A stretch of DNA of 64,000 bases. Source: Clostridiales bacterium UBA6386. GTDB taxonomy: Bacteria; Bacillota; Clostridia; Oscillospirales; Oscillospiraceae. Position numbers and translations under genes: made by a program. Numbering within the stretch: position 1 is the stretch's first letter; each line of letters opens with the position of its first letter. Under the pieces are notes generated by a model. That model saw only the letters and a list, made by a program, of their open reading frames with translations. It was not told the DNA's origin and did not search any database. The stretch spans positions 22,708 to 86,707 of the forward strand of contig DJQM01000003.1 in assembly GCA_002437585.1 (NCBI GenBank). Reading direction: 5' to 3'. This document shows positions 43,697 to 52,230 of the stretch, one piece after another.

Positions 43697-45551
43697 TATT
43701 CAGGTAACAAATCTGACGAAATTCTTCGTCATCGGCGAGAATTTGCTGGAGAATCTCAGCTTTGAGATTCGGGAAGGGGAGTGCGTGGCCATCCTGGGGC
43801 GGAACGGCTGCGGAAAGACCACCCTGTTCAATATCCTCACCGGCCAGATGGACTATGATTCCGGGGAGGTTTATGTAAACCCCAATAAAAAGCTGGGTTT
43901 GATCTCCCAGATTCCGAAATTCCCGGAGGGGTTCACCGTGGAGGATGTGCTGCGCTCTGCCTTTGCGGAGCTTCTGCGCCTGCGCCGCCGGATGGAGGCT
44001 CTGGAAGGGGAGATGGTCAGCGGAGCCAGTGACGCTCAGCTGCGGGAGTACGACAGTCTTGCCAATCGGTTCCAGACCGGCGGCGGCTATGACATGGACG
44101 TGGAGGTGGACAAGATCTGCAATGGCCTGGGCATCTCCGCCGAGCAGAGAAAGCAGGAATTTGCCAGCCTTTCCGGCGGGGAGAAGACCCGGATGAATCT
44201 TGCCCGGCTGCTGCTGGAAAAGACGGATATTCTGCTGCTGGATGAGCCGACCAACCACCTGGATTTGCGCAGCGTAGAGTGGCTGGAGCAGTATATCAAC
44301 GCCTTTAAGGGCACGGTGCTGGCCATTTCCCACGACCGGTACTTCATCGACCAGGTGGCTGACCGGGTCATTGAGATTGTCGACGGTCATGCGGAGTTTT
44401 ACTCCGGCAACTACTCCTTCTACATGGACGAAAAGCAGGCAAGGTTTGACCTGCAGCTGAAGCAGTACGAGCAGGAGCAGGCCAAGCTCAAGCAGCTGGG
44501 CTACACCCTGGAGCGGATGAAGGGCTGGGGCATCAACAACCGAACCCTCTACCGCCGAGCCATGTCCATCCAGCACCGGATGGAGCGGATTCAGAAGACG
44601 GAAAAGCCCAAAAAGGAGCGCACCATGAGAGCCTCCTTCGGGGAAAAGGATTTTTCCGGGGATATTGTTTTCAAGATGAAGGGCGTTTCCAAGTCCTATG
44701 GCGACCGGACGCTCTTTTCGGATGTGAACCTCAGCGTGGAGGGCGGAGAGCGAATCGCCCTGCTGGGGGACAACGGCACGGGAAAGACCACCTTTATTAA
44801 GTGCCTTCTGGGCGAGGAGGACTGCGCCGGGAAAATCCAGTTTGGACCTACGGTGAAATTCGGGTATCTTCCCCAGATCATCCACTTTGACCACCCGGAG
44901 CGAAGCCTTTACGACACCATGCTCTACGAAAAGAACTGCACCCCCCAGGTGGCACGGGATCGGCTGGGTGCCTTCCTGTTCCAGGGGGAGGATGTGTTCA
45001 AGCAGGTGGGGAATCTGTCCGGCGGCGAGCAGTCCCGGCTGCGGCTGTGTATGCTGATGGATGAAAAAATCAATCTTCTGATTCTGGACGAGCCTACCAA
45101 CCACCTGGACATTGCCTCCCGGGAATGGGTGGAGGCGGCCATCGAGGAATTCGAGGGGGTGCTGCTGTTCGTATCCCACGACCGGTACTTCATCGAGAAA
45201 TTCGCTGAGCGAATCTGGCTGCTGGAGGATGGAACCATCCGGGACTTCCGCTGCGGCTATCAAAAATACCGCTCCATCCTGGAGCATGAGGCGGCGGCAA
45301 AGCCCGTCCCCGCAGTGGAGGCCAAGCCCAAAAAGGAAAAGCCCAAGGGCGGTACCAAGGAATCGGAGAAGCTGGCGCGTCGGCTGGAACGGGAGATTGA
45401 AAAGCAGGAGACGGCCATATCTGAGCTGGATACCAAAATCGAGGCCGCCGCCGCAGACTATCAGGAGCTGACCCGGCTCCTGGGGGAGAAGGAAGCGGCG
45501 GAAAATGCACTGATGGAGCTGATGGAGCAGTGGGAGGCGGCCCAAATTTGA
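43689..45551 (+). CDS. ABC-F family ATP-binding protein
   Basis: 620 residues. Two ABC cassettes: Walker A GRNGCGKTT and GDNGTGKTT, signatures LSGGEKTRMNLAR and LSGGEQSRLRLC, Walker B LLLDEPTNHLD and LILDEPTNHLD. The linker (~residues 245-300, YTLERMKGWGINNRTLYRRA) would reach the ribosomal P/E site. A C-terminal coiled coil closes it (EIEKQETAISELDTKIEAAA). There are no membrane segments. ABC-F proteins act on the ribosome; whether this one gives antibiotic protection is unknown. Confidence 0.93.
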   Translation: MVDIQVTNLTKFFVIGENLLENLSFEIREGECVAILGRNGCGKTTLFNILTGQMDYDSGEVYVNPNKKLGLISQIPKFPEGFTVEDVLRSAFAELLRLRRRMEALEGEMVSGASDAQLREYDSLANRFQTGGGYDMDVEVDKICNGLGISAEQRKQEFASLSGGEKTRMNLARLLLEKTDILLLDEPTNHLDLRSVEWLEQYINAFKGTVLAISHDRYFIDQVADRVIEIVDGHAEFYSGNYSFYMDEKQARFDLQLKQYEQEQAKLKQLGYTLERMKGWGINNRTLYRRAMSIQHRMERIQKTEKPKKERTMRASFGEKDFSGDIVFKMKGVSKSYGDRTLFSDVNLSVEGGERIALLGDNGTGKTTFIKCLLGEEDCAGKIQFGPTVKFGYLPQIIHFDHPERSLYDTMLYEKNCTPQVARDRLGAFLFQGEDVFKQVGNLSGGEQSRLRLCMLMDEKINLLILDEPTNHLDIASREWVEAAIEEFEGVLLFVSHDRYFIEKFAERIWLLEDGTIRDFRCGYQKYRSILEHEAAAKPVPAVEAKPKKEKPKGGTKESEKLARRLEREIEKQETAISELDTKIEAAAADYQELTRLLGEKEAAENALMELMEQWEAAQI

Positions 45552-45597
45552 ACTTATAATAGTTTGCTGTTTGCTGTAAATTATAGGAGAAAACAAA

Positions 45598-46662
45598 ATG
45601 AGGAAGAATACTGCAATAAGTCTTTTTTCGGGTGCTGGCGGGCTGGATGTAGGATTTGAGCGAGCAGGATTTGATACAGTATTTGCTAATGAATTTGACC
45701 ATGATGCGGCAGAAGCCTGGCGGATAAATCGACCAGGTAAGAGTTGTGTAATGGTTGAGGGAGACATTAATGATCACATTCAGGATGTTTCTGTGCTGAA
45801 AGGAGTTGACATTGTCTTTGGAGGCCCCCCGTGTCAGGGCTTTTCCGTTGCTGGAAAAATGAATCCGAATGATGTACGCTCGCAATTGGTATGGAGTTTT
45901 TTGAATGTGGTAGATTTAACCTGTCCAAAAGTATTTATCATGGAGAATGTAGCGGCACTCGGCACACTTGAAAAATGGAAGAGTGTTCGGGAAAATTTTT
46001 TGAATAGAGGACGGTCGTTGGGGTATGATATGTCATTTCGCATACATCATACACCGGACTATGGTGTTCCAGAAAACAGGGACAGGGTAATCTTTATTGG
46101 AGTTCAAAACGATATTGGTTCAACCAGTCTGTTTTATAAAGAACTCGAAAAGTATTCTTCAAGGCATCCAAAGACTGTCAGAGAAGTTTTGACATCGGTT
46201 GGAAAATATGGTACGGAAGACAACCCCCAAACATGTACGGCAAGGGTAACATTGGCATCTCGTCCAGTTATGCGCCGCTCACCTTACGCCGGTATGCTGG
46301 TCAACGGTGCAGGCAGACCAATTGATTTAGATGGAATAGCACCTACATTGCCTGCTTCAATGGGCGGAAATAAGACACCGATTGTGGATGAAGGGGCACT
46401 GTATGACAATTCAATACCAAATTGGTTCCAGGTATATCATGCAAAGCTATTGAATGGAAGTGCAGATCCCAAATCCGAACAAGTTCCAAATACGATTCGT
46501 AGACTTACGATCAAAGAATGTGCAGCAATACAGACGTTTCCGGATGGATATCTGTTCAGCGGGCAAAAGACAAAGCAATACAAACAGATTGGAAATGCAG
46601 TACCTTGCTTGTTTGCGGAAGCAGTTGCCTGCGCTGTCCGTGATGCCTATTTTGAGGAGTGA
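45598..46662 (+). CDS. DNA (cytosine-5)-methyltransferase of a type II R-M system
   Basis: 354 residues. Motif I ISLFSGAGGLDVGFERAGF, motif IV VFGGPPCQGFSVAG (nucleophile Cys79), motif VI MENVAALG, motif VIII region (GVPENRDRVIFIG) and motif X QIGNAVPCLFAEA are in order. Base composition is far more AT-rich than its neighbours, indicating horizontal gain. It starts at ATG 45598 after AGGAGAAAACAAA and the restriction gene follows directly (5-bp gap). It probably protects the site cut by that enzyme. Confidence 0.94.
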   Translation: MRKNTAISLFSGAGGLDVGFERAGFDTVFANEFDHDAAEAWRINRPGKSCVMVEGDINDHIQDVSVLKGVDIVFGGPPCQGFSVAGKMNPNDVRSQLVWSFLNVVDLTCPKVFIMENVAALGTLEKWKSVRENFLNRGRSLGYDMSFRIHHTPDYGVPENRDRVIFIGVQNDIGSTSLFYKELEKYSSRHPKTVREVLTSVGKYGTEDNPQTCTARVTLASRPVMRRSPYAGMLVNGAGRPIDLDGIAPTLPASMGGNKTPIVDEGALYDNSIPNWFQVYHAKLLNGSADPKSEQVPNTIRRLTIKECAAIQTFPDGYLFSGQKTKQYKQIGNAVPCLFAEAVACAVRDAYFEE

Positions 46663-46667
46663 ACAAT

Positions 46668-47774
46668 ATGGCGATTGATATTGATCGATCTGAAGCAATG
46701 AAGTTATTGAATGATTCGTATTTATCCTGCACAAAAACCTTAGTAAATGAGTGCTGCATAAAGAGCTGCATCGATTTCGTTATGCAAGGTAAAAACTGCT
46801 TAACGTACCGATATATTATGTTTACTGCGTTATTGGCAAAGGCTGTAAACGAATCGGTTGATATTCTGTCGTTGCAGGCGGGAGACCATTCAGCGGGAGC
46901 GTATGACGCAAGATCACTTGCGTCCAAAGTCGTCTTTCAATTTCAAAAAACAATGCTTGGCAATATTCTTGATGGGGCGAATAGTGATCCATTGGTAAAT
47001 AAACCGGGCCGTTTTCTTAGGTTAAGTAAAAGTAATCCTGCTGCGGGCGGAGACCCTCAAAAGGCACTGAATATTCTCTGTGATGATTTGCCGAATGTGC
47101 AAACCTCCAAAGAGTCTAAGAAGTGTGTGGATTACATCATTTCTAAGCTAATTATCGAAAGAAATCATCGCAATAGTCAGCAAAAACACTTTGATGATTC
47201 TGCAAACAATATGGGTATATTCCATGTACATGAATTCTTAAGTAAATTGCTCGACCAAGGTTTTGGCGGTGCCGCGCTTGTCCTTGTGACAACCGCATTA
47301 TATCATTTGCAGTATGCCGAAGAGTTATATCGCATTTGTGCGCACCCTGTGAACCAGGCCGGGACATCTGGACGGCAGTTCAGTGACCTTGATGTTTTTA
47401 GAGACAGTCTGCCTTTTTTGGGAACAGAATTAAAGGATAAGCCATTTACTGCGTCAGATGTAGATCATGCTGCTGAGACTGCTTTTCGTGCGGGTGTACC
47501 TGGGCTGCTGTTTGTTGCCGGGCGTCAGTCTGATTTTGCGTCGCAACCACCAACATATTTTTCAAATGCTCGTGAAAAATATGCTAGAAAGGGAATGTAT
47601 GTCGGAGTAACATCCGTTGATTCGCTTATGGATATCGTCTTAGCAAGTCATGTGGATGTGAATACTACACATTTGATGGGAGTGATACGGAAAACGTCAG
47701 AAGAAATTGGTGCATTGGAAGCTCAAATGTGGATTTACAAATACATGGAGGAAGGTCACCAAGAAATTGAATAG
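46668..47774 (+). CDS. SacI-family type II restriction endonuclease
   Basis: 368 residues, AT-rich like the methyltransferase. The segment TYRYIMFTALLAKAVNESVD followed by a GAYDARSLASKVV block and the DPLVNKPGRF segment resemble the SacI family (members recognise GAGCTC), from recollection of the family. ATG 46668 has GAGGAGTG upstream. It forms a two-gene R-M cassette with the preceding methyltransferase, and the mrp promoter lies just downstream. The recognition sequence is not determined by sequence alone. Confidence 0.75.
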   Translation: MAIDIDRSEAMKLLNDSYLSCTKTLVNECCIKSCIDFVMQGKNCLTYRYIMFTALLAKAVNESVDILSLQAGDHSAGAYDARSLASKVVFQFQKTMLGNILDGANSDPLVNKPGRFLRLSKSNPAAGGDPQKALNILCDDLPNVQTSKESKKCVDYIISKLIIERNHRNSQQKHFDDSANNMGIFHVHEFLSKLLDQGFGGAALVLVTTALYHLQYAEELYRICAHPVNQAGTSGRQFSDLDVFRDSLPFLGTELKDKPFTASDVDHAAETAFRAGVPGLLFVAGRQSDFASQPPTYFSNAREKYARKGMYVGVTSVDSLMDIVLASHVDVNTTHLMGVIRKTSEEIGALEAQMWIYKYMEEGHQEIE

Positions 47775-47787
47775 TAGTCTAAACGGG

Positions 47788-47816
47788 TTGACAGTATCCT
47801 CTGATTGACATATAAT
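47788..47816 (+). promoter_or_regulatory. Consensus promoter of mrp
   Basis: Perfect TTGACA (47788-47793), 17-bp spacer and TATAAT (47811-47816), after the R-M cassette. Confidence 0.9.
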
Positions 47817-47872
47817 GGCTGAAGTGTTGGGAAACATAAGTAACGTATTTTGTGTTTTAAGGAGAGAATCAT

Positions 47873-48697
47873 ATGAGTTCTTGTAGTGGAGATTGTTCCA
47901 GCTGCGGCAGCACCTCCTGTGGTGAGCGCACCGCGGAGAGTCTGCTGGCGCAGCTGAATCCTAAGGCAAAGGTCAAAAAGGTTATCGCCGTGGTGTCCGG
48001 CAAGGGCGGCGTGGGCAAGTCCACCGTTACCGCCATGCTGGCGGTAGCCATGGCTCGGCAGGGCAAGCGGACGGCTGTCCTGGACGCGGACATCACCGGC
48101 CCTTCCGCCCCCACTGCCTTTGGTGTGGATGAGTGCCAGGGAGCCAGCGAGGACGGGCTGTACCCGGCTCTGACCCGTACCGGCATTCAGGTCATGTCCA
48201 TCAATCTGCTGCTGGACAACCCGGCAGACCCGGTGGTCTGGCGGGGGCCGGTGATCGCCGGGGCGGTGAAACAGTTCTGGACGGATGTGATCTGGGAGGA
48301 CGTGGACTATATGTTCGTGGACATGCCTCCCGGAACCGGCGACGTGCCGCTGACGGTCTTCCAGAGCCTGCCCATTGACGGCGTGGTCATTGTGACCACC
48401 CCTCAGGATCTGGTGTCCATGATCGTTGCCAAGGCCGTGAAGATGGCGAACATGATGCACGTTCCCGTGCTGGGCTTTGTGGAAAATTATTCTTATCTTC
48501 TGTGCCCGGACTGCGGCAAGAAGATCAACGTTTTTGGCAAGTCTCACTTAGACGAGATCGCTGAAAAGTTCGGCCTTCCCGTTCTGGCACGGCTGCCCAT
48601 CGACCCGGCGGTGGCCGAGGCCTACGACAACGGTCAGATGGAGACTGTGAACACCGACGGCGTGGACGGCGTCATTCAGGCGGTTCTCAAGGTCTGA
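47873..48697 (+). CDS. Mrp/NBP35-family Fe-S cluster carrier ATPase
   Basis: 274 residues. A Cys-rich N-terminus (SCSGDCSSCGSTSC) precedes the deviant Walker A GKGGVGKST, a DADITGPS switch region and a CPDCGKK pair near the C-terminus that can bind a cluster. It carries Fe-S clusters to apoproteins. ATG 47873 has AAGGAGAGAATCAT upstream. Monocistronic with its own promoter and terminator. Confidence 0.93.
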   Translation: MSSCSGDCSSCGSTSCGERTAESLLAQLNPKAKVKKVIAVVSGKGGVGKSTVTAMLAVAMARQGKRTAVLDADITGPSAPTAFGVDECQGASEDGLYPALTRTGIQVMSINLLLDNPADPVVWRGPVIAGAVKQFWTDVIWEDVDYMFVDMPPGTGDVPLTVFQSLPIDGVVIVTTPQDLVSMIVAKAVKMANMMHVPVLGFVENYSYLLCPDCGKKINVFGKSHLDEIAEKFGLPVLARLPIDPAVAEAYDNGQMETVNTDGVDGVIQAVLKV

Positions 48698-48703
48698 AAC
48701 CGG

Positions 48704-48732
48704 AAAAAGCTCAGCGTTTGCTGGGCTTTTTC
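48704..48732 (+). terminator. Terminator after mrp
   Basis: AAAAAGCTCAGC and GCTGGGCTTTTT pair over 12 positions (with one G-T pair) and a T tract ends the stem, 6 bp after the gene. Confidence 0.85.
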
Positions 48733-48833
48733 TAATAATCCGGACAATTTTACATAGATTTTACAATTGCTGGAAGGACGAGTTTACAGGGAAATGATAG
48801 GGTGATAGAAATATGAACGGGAGGAATTTTCCT

Positions 48834-49499
48834 ATGATATACTGTGTAGAGGATGACAACGCGATTCGGGATCTGATGCTCTATACCCTGGGGGCTTCCG
48901 GTTTTCATGCACAGGGCTTTTCGGACAGCACCGGCTTCTGGCAGGCCATGTCCGAGGAAAAGCCGGAGCTGATCCTGCTGGACATTATGCTCCCCGGGGA
49001 GGACGGCATTACCATCCTGAAAAAACTCCGGGCAGCCGCGGCAACCGCCAATATTCCCATTATTATGGCCACCGCCAAAGGCAGCGAATTTGACAAGGTC
49101 ATCGGCCTGGACACAGGGGCCGATGATTATCTTGTCAAGCCCTTCGGCATGATGGAGATGATCGCCAGAATCAAAGCGGTTATGCGCCGCACAGCCCCTA
49201 AGACCAGCCAAGTGCTGACCTGCGGAGAGATTGCCCTGGACGAGACCCGGCACATTGTCACCGTCAGCGGAAAACAGGTGGTGCTGACCCTGAAGGAGTA
49301 TGAGCTTCTCAAGCTTCTTATGGAGAACGCCGGCCAGGTGTTCACCCGGGATATTCTGCTGTCGAGAATCTGGGGTCAGGATTACCTGGGGGAGACCCGG
49401 ACCGTGGATGTGCACATCGGAACGCTGCGTACCAAGCTGGCCAAGGGCGGTGAGCGAATCGAGACCGTCCGTGGCGTAGGATATAAAATGGTGGAGTGA
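48834..49499 (+). CDS. OmpR/PhoB-family response regulator
   Basis: 221 residues. Receiver acidic pair in VEDDN, phosphoacceptor Asp50 in LLDIMLPGEDG, MATAKG and Lys in LVKPFG; the winged-helix domain includes ALDETRHIVTV, LKEYELLKLLMEN and GVGYKM. ATG 48834 was chosen (GGGAGGA 7 bp upstream) over the ATG at 48813. The kinase gene starts directly at its stop. Confidence 0.94.
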   Translation: MIYCVEDDNAIRDLMLYTLGASGFHAQGFSDSTGFWQAMSEEKPELILLDIMLPGEDGITILKKLRAAAATANIPIIMATAKGSEFDKVIGLDTGADDYLVKPFGMMEMIARIKAVMRRTAPKTSQVLTCGEIALDETRHIVTVSGKQVVLTLKEYELLKLLMENAGQVFTRDILLSRIWGQDYLGETRTVDVHIGTLRTKLAKGGERIETVRGVGYKMVE

Positions 49500-50852
49500 A
49501 TGAACAAAAAGATTTTCCACGCCATTTTAATGGTAGCTTTGACCGTATTTCTGGCCAGTCTCATGTTCATCATGGGCATTACCTACGACTATTTTACCCA
49601 GCTTCAGCGAAATCAGCTCCGGGCGGAAACCCAGCTGGCGGCCAAAGGCGTCAGCGTATCCGGAAAGGCTTATTTTGCGGATTTGCAGTTCAACGGTTAC
49701 CGTGTAACCTGGATTGCACCGGATGGAACTGTGCTCTATGACAGCCAGGCGGATAATACACAGATGGAGAACCATCTGGCTCGGGAGGAGGTAAAGGAGG
49801 CTTTTGCCAGCGGCTACGGCGAAAGCAGCCGCTATTCCAGCACCTTGGCAGATCAGCAGCTTTATGCTGCCCAGCAGCTGGATGACGGCACTGTTCTGCG
49901 GCTTTCCATTGTACAGATGTCCATGTGGATGCTGCTTCTGAGCTTTGCCAGGCCTATCTGCATTGTGGTCTGCATTGCCCTGGTGCTGTCCATGCTGCTG
50001 GCTTCCAGCCTGGCTCGGCGAATCGTAGAGCCCGTCAATGAGATCGACCTGGACGAGCCGGAGCGTTACTATGGTCAGCCGGAGTATGCGGAGGTGGAGC
50101 CACTGCTTCGGCGGATCGCCAGTCAGCAGGAGCAGCTGAAACGGGACAATGCCCAGATTGAGAAGGCCTCGCTCATCCGCCAGGAGTTTACGGCGAACGT
50201 ATCTCACGAGCTGAAAACCCCTCTGCATGCCATTTCCGGCTACGCCGAGCTTCTGGAAAACGGGATGGTGCGGACGGAAGACATAAAGCCCTTTGCCGGG
50301 AAAATTCGGGCGGAGTCTGCCCGGATGGCCAGATTGGTGGAGGACATCATTGATCTGACCAAGCTGGACAATGGCGGTGCGGAAATGACCTGGGAGGACT
50401 GCGATCTGTACCGGATCGCGGAAAATGCCATGGACAGCCTGATGACCACCGCCGAGGCGGAGAAAGTGACGCTGATTCTGTCCGGCAGTCACGCTGTGGT
50501 CTACGGCGTGCCTCAGCAGCTGTACAGCATTGTCTACAATCTCTGCGACAACGCCATCAAGTATCACAAGGCAAACGGCAAGGTCTGGATCCGGGTAAAC
50601 CAGGACGCTTCTGGGGTTACCCTGCAGGTTCAGGACAACGGCATCGGCATTCCTGAGGACTGCCAGGATCGGATTTTCGAGCGGTTCTATCGGGTGGATA
50701 AAAGCCGTTCAAAGGCCGCCGGGGGGACGGGACTGGGTCTTTCCATCGTCAAGCATGCGGTTTTGATTCACAAGGCCAATATCCGAGTGCGCAGCAAGCT
50801 GGGTCTTGGATCGGAATTTACGGTTTTCTTTCCCAATCAAAAAGAAAAATAA
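49500..50852 (+). CDS. Sensor histidine kinase (PhoR/ResE-like)
   Basis: 450 residues. Membrane helices at ~8-28 and ~140-172 enclose an ~110-residue external sensor. HisKA is NVSHELKTPLHAISGYAELL with His236; ATPase boxes include NLCDNAIKYHKA, VQDNGIGIP and GTGLGLSIVKHAVL. No clear PAS domain is seen. It partners with the regulator at 48834; the stimulus is unknown. Confidence 0.93.
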   Translation: MNKKIFHAILMVALTVFLASLMFIMGITYDYFTQLQRNQLRAETQLAAKGVSVSGKAYFADLQFNGYRVTWIAPDGTVLYDSQADNTQMENHLAREEVKEAFASGYGESSRYSSTLADQQLYAAQQLDDGTVLRLSIVQMSMWMLLLSFARPICIVVCIALVLSMLLASSLARRIVEPVNEIDLDEPERYYGQPEYAEVEPLLRRIASQQEQLKRDNAQIEKASLIRQEFTANVSHELKTPLHAISGYAELLENGMVRTEDIKPFAGKIRAESARMARLVEDIIDLTKLDNGGAEMTWEDCDLYRIAENAMDSLMTTAEAEKVTLILSGSHAVVYGVPQQLYSIVYNLCDNAIKYHKANGKVWIRVNQDASGVTLQVQDNGIGIPEDCQDRIFERFYRVDKSRSKAAGGTGLGLSIVKHAVLIHKANIRVRSKLGLGSEFTVFFPNQKEK

Positions 50853-50885
50853 CGGAATACAGTAGATTTCTTCCGAGAAATGTGC

Positions 50886-50891
50886 TATAAT
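50886..50891 (+). promoter_or_regulatory. Extended -10 promoter of queA
   Basis: TATAAT preceded by TGTGC (TGnTATAAT type). The -35 is weak. It places transcription start near 50898, downstream of which only the TTG at 50930 has a ribosome binding site. Confidence 0.65.
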
Positions 50892-50929
50892 GCCCCCCAG
50901 TGACTGAAATTACAAAGGGGAGAGCATCG

Positions 50930-52090
50930 TTGGACAATCAGCAGGAAGCCCGGAAGGATATCGGGCTTCAGACGAAGGACTATTGGTATGACCTGCCGGA
51001 AGAGCTGATCGCGCAGACCCCTCTGCAAAAGCGCGACACCTCCCGGCTTATGGTTTTGGATCGGAAAACCGGAGAAATTTCCCACCGTCATTTCTATGAC
51101 GTGCTGGATTATCTGCATCCAGGGGACTGCCTGGTGATGAACGATTCCAGGGTGCTCCCGGCCCGCCTTCTGGGCCATCGGCCCACCGGTGGCGCGGTGG
51201 AGGTGCTGCTGCTGCGGGATCTGGGAGGGGGCTGCTGGGAATGCCTGTGCAAGCCCGGCAAAAAAATGCAGCCGGGAAACACGGTCAGCTTCGGAAACGG
51301 GGAGCTGACCGCTGTCGTCAAGGAAGTCCGCGACGACGGCAACCGGGTGGTGGAATTTCACTACGAGGGCATTTTTCTGGAGGTGCTGGAGCGGCTGGGA
51401 AAGATGCCCCTGCCGCCTTATATCAAGGCGGAGCTTGCCGATCAGGAGCGGTACCAGACGGTTTACTCCCGTGAGGTCGGCTCCGCCGCGGCACCTACCG
51501 CTGGGCTGCATTTTACGAAAGAACTATTGGAGAAAATCCGGGAAAAGGGTGTTAATGAGGCCTTTGTAACCCTTCATGTGGGTCTTGGTACCTTCCGGCC
51601 GGTGAAGACGGACAAGATTCTGGAGCACCATATGCACTCGGAGCTGTGCATGATGAATGAGAAGACCGCCGCCCTTCTGAATGAGACCCGGCAAAGCGGC
51701 GGACGGATCCTCTGCGTGGGCACCACCTCCTGCCGGACGCTGGAGTCTCTGGTGCAGCCCGACGGGTCTTTCCGGGCAGGCTCCAGATGGACGGATATTT
51801 TCATCTATCCTGGCTATCAGTTCCGTGCTATGGATGGGCTGATTACCAATTTCCACCTGCCGGAGAGCACCCTGGTGATGCTGGTTTCTGCCTTCGCCGG
51901 CCGGGAGCATGTGCTGAATGCCTATCAAATCGCCGTTCAGGAAAAGTACCGCTTTTTCAGCTTCGGAGACGCGATGTTTATTGGAGTCGGGATATCCGAA
52001 AACGGCGATAGTGGCAAAAAGCCAGTAATTTCAAGCGTTTCGGGGGATTCGACCGTACCGAACGGCGAGAACGACAAGGCCGACCGGTAA
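50930..52090 (+). CDS. queA: S-adenosylmethionine:tRNA ribosyltransferase-isomerase with unusual C-terminal tail
   Basis: 386 residues. It makes epoxyqueuosine from preQ1-tRNA. QueA blocks: YDLPEELIAQTP, RDTSRLMVLDR, FHYEGIFLEVL, GSAAAPTAGLHFT and FSFGDAMFI, where the family normally ends near residue 350. Here ~36 more residues follow (GVGISENGDSGKKPV...). The start is TTG 50930, behind AAGGGGAG; an upstream GTG (50900) lies at the expected transcription start. The tail lies immediately before the integrated element, so it was probably added when that element inserted. Confidence 0.9.
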   Translation: MDNQQEARKDIGLQTKDYWYDLPEELIAQTPLQKRDTSRLMVLDRKTGEISHRHFYDVLDYLHPGDCLVMNDSRVLPARLLGHRPTGGAVEVLLLRDLGGGCWECLCKPGKKMQPGNTVSFGNGELTAVVKEVRDDGNRVVEFHYEGIFLEVLERLGKMPLPPYIKAELADQERYQTVYSREVGSAAAPTAGLHFTKELLEKIREKGVNEAFVTLHVGLGTFRPVKTDKILEHHMHSELCMMNEKTAALLNETRQSGGRILCVGTTSCRTLESLVQPDGSFRAGSRWTDIFIYPGYQFRAMDGLITNFHLPESTLVMLVSAFAGREHVLNAYQIAVQEKYRFFSFGDAMFIGVGISENGDSGKKPVISSVSGDSTVPNGENDKADR

Positions 52091-52195
52091 TGAAATGCAC
52101 GTCCCGACTCCGCAACATCGAGGGTATGTGTATGAAATTGACCAACTTTTTTCTGCATAGAAACCGAATATTTGCTGCATATCTGCGGATATGAG

Positions 52196-52230
52196 GAAGC
52201 CCCGGCCGATCTGGTCGGGGCTTCTTTTTA
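52196..52230 (+). terminator. Terminator after queA
   Basis: GAAGCCCCGGCC pairs with GGTCGGGGCTTC, followed by TTTTTA. It marks the queA end and the edge of the integrated element. Confidence 0.85.
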
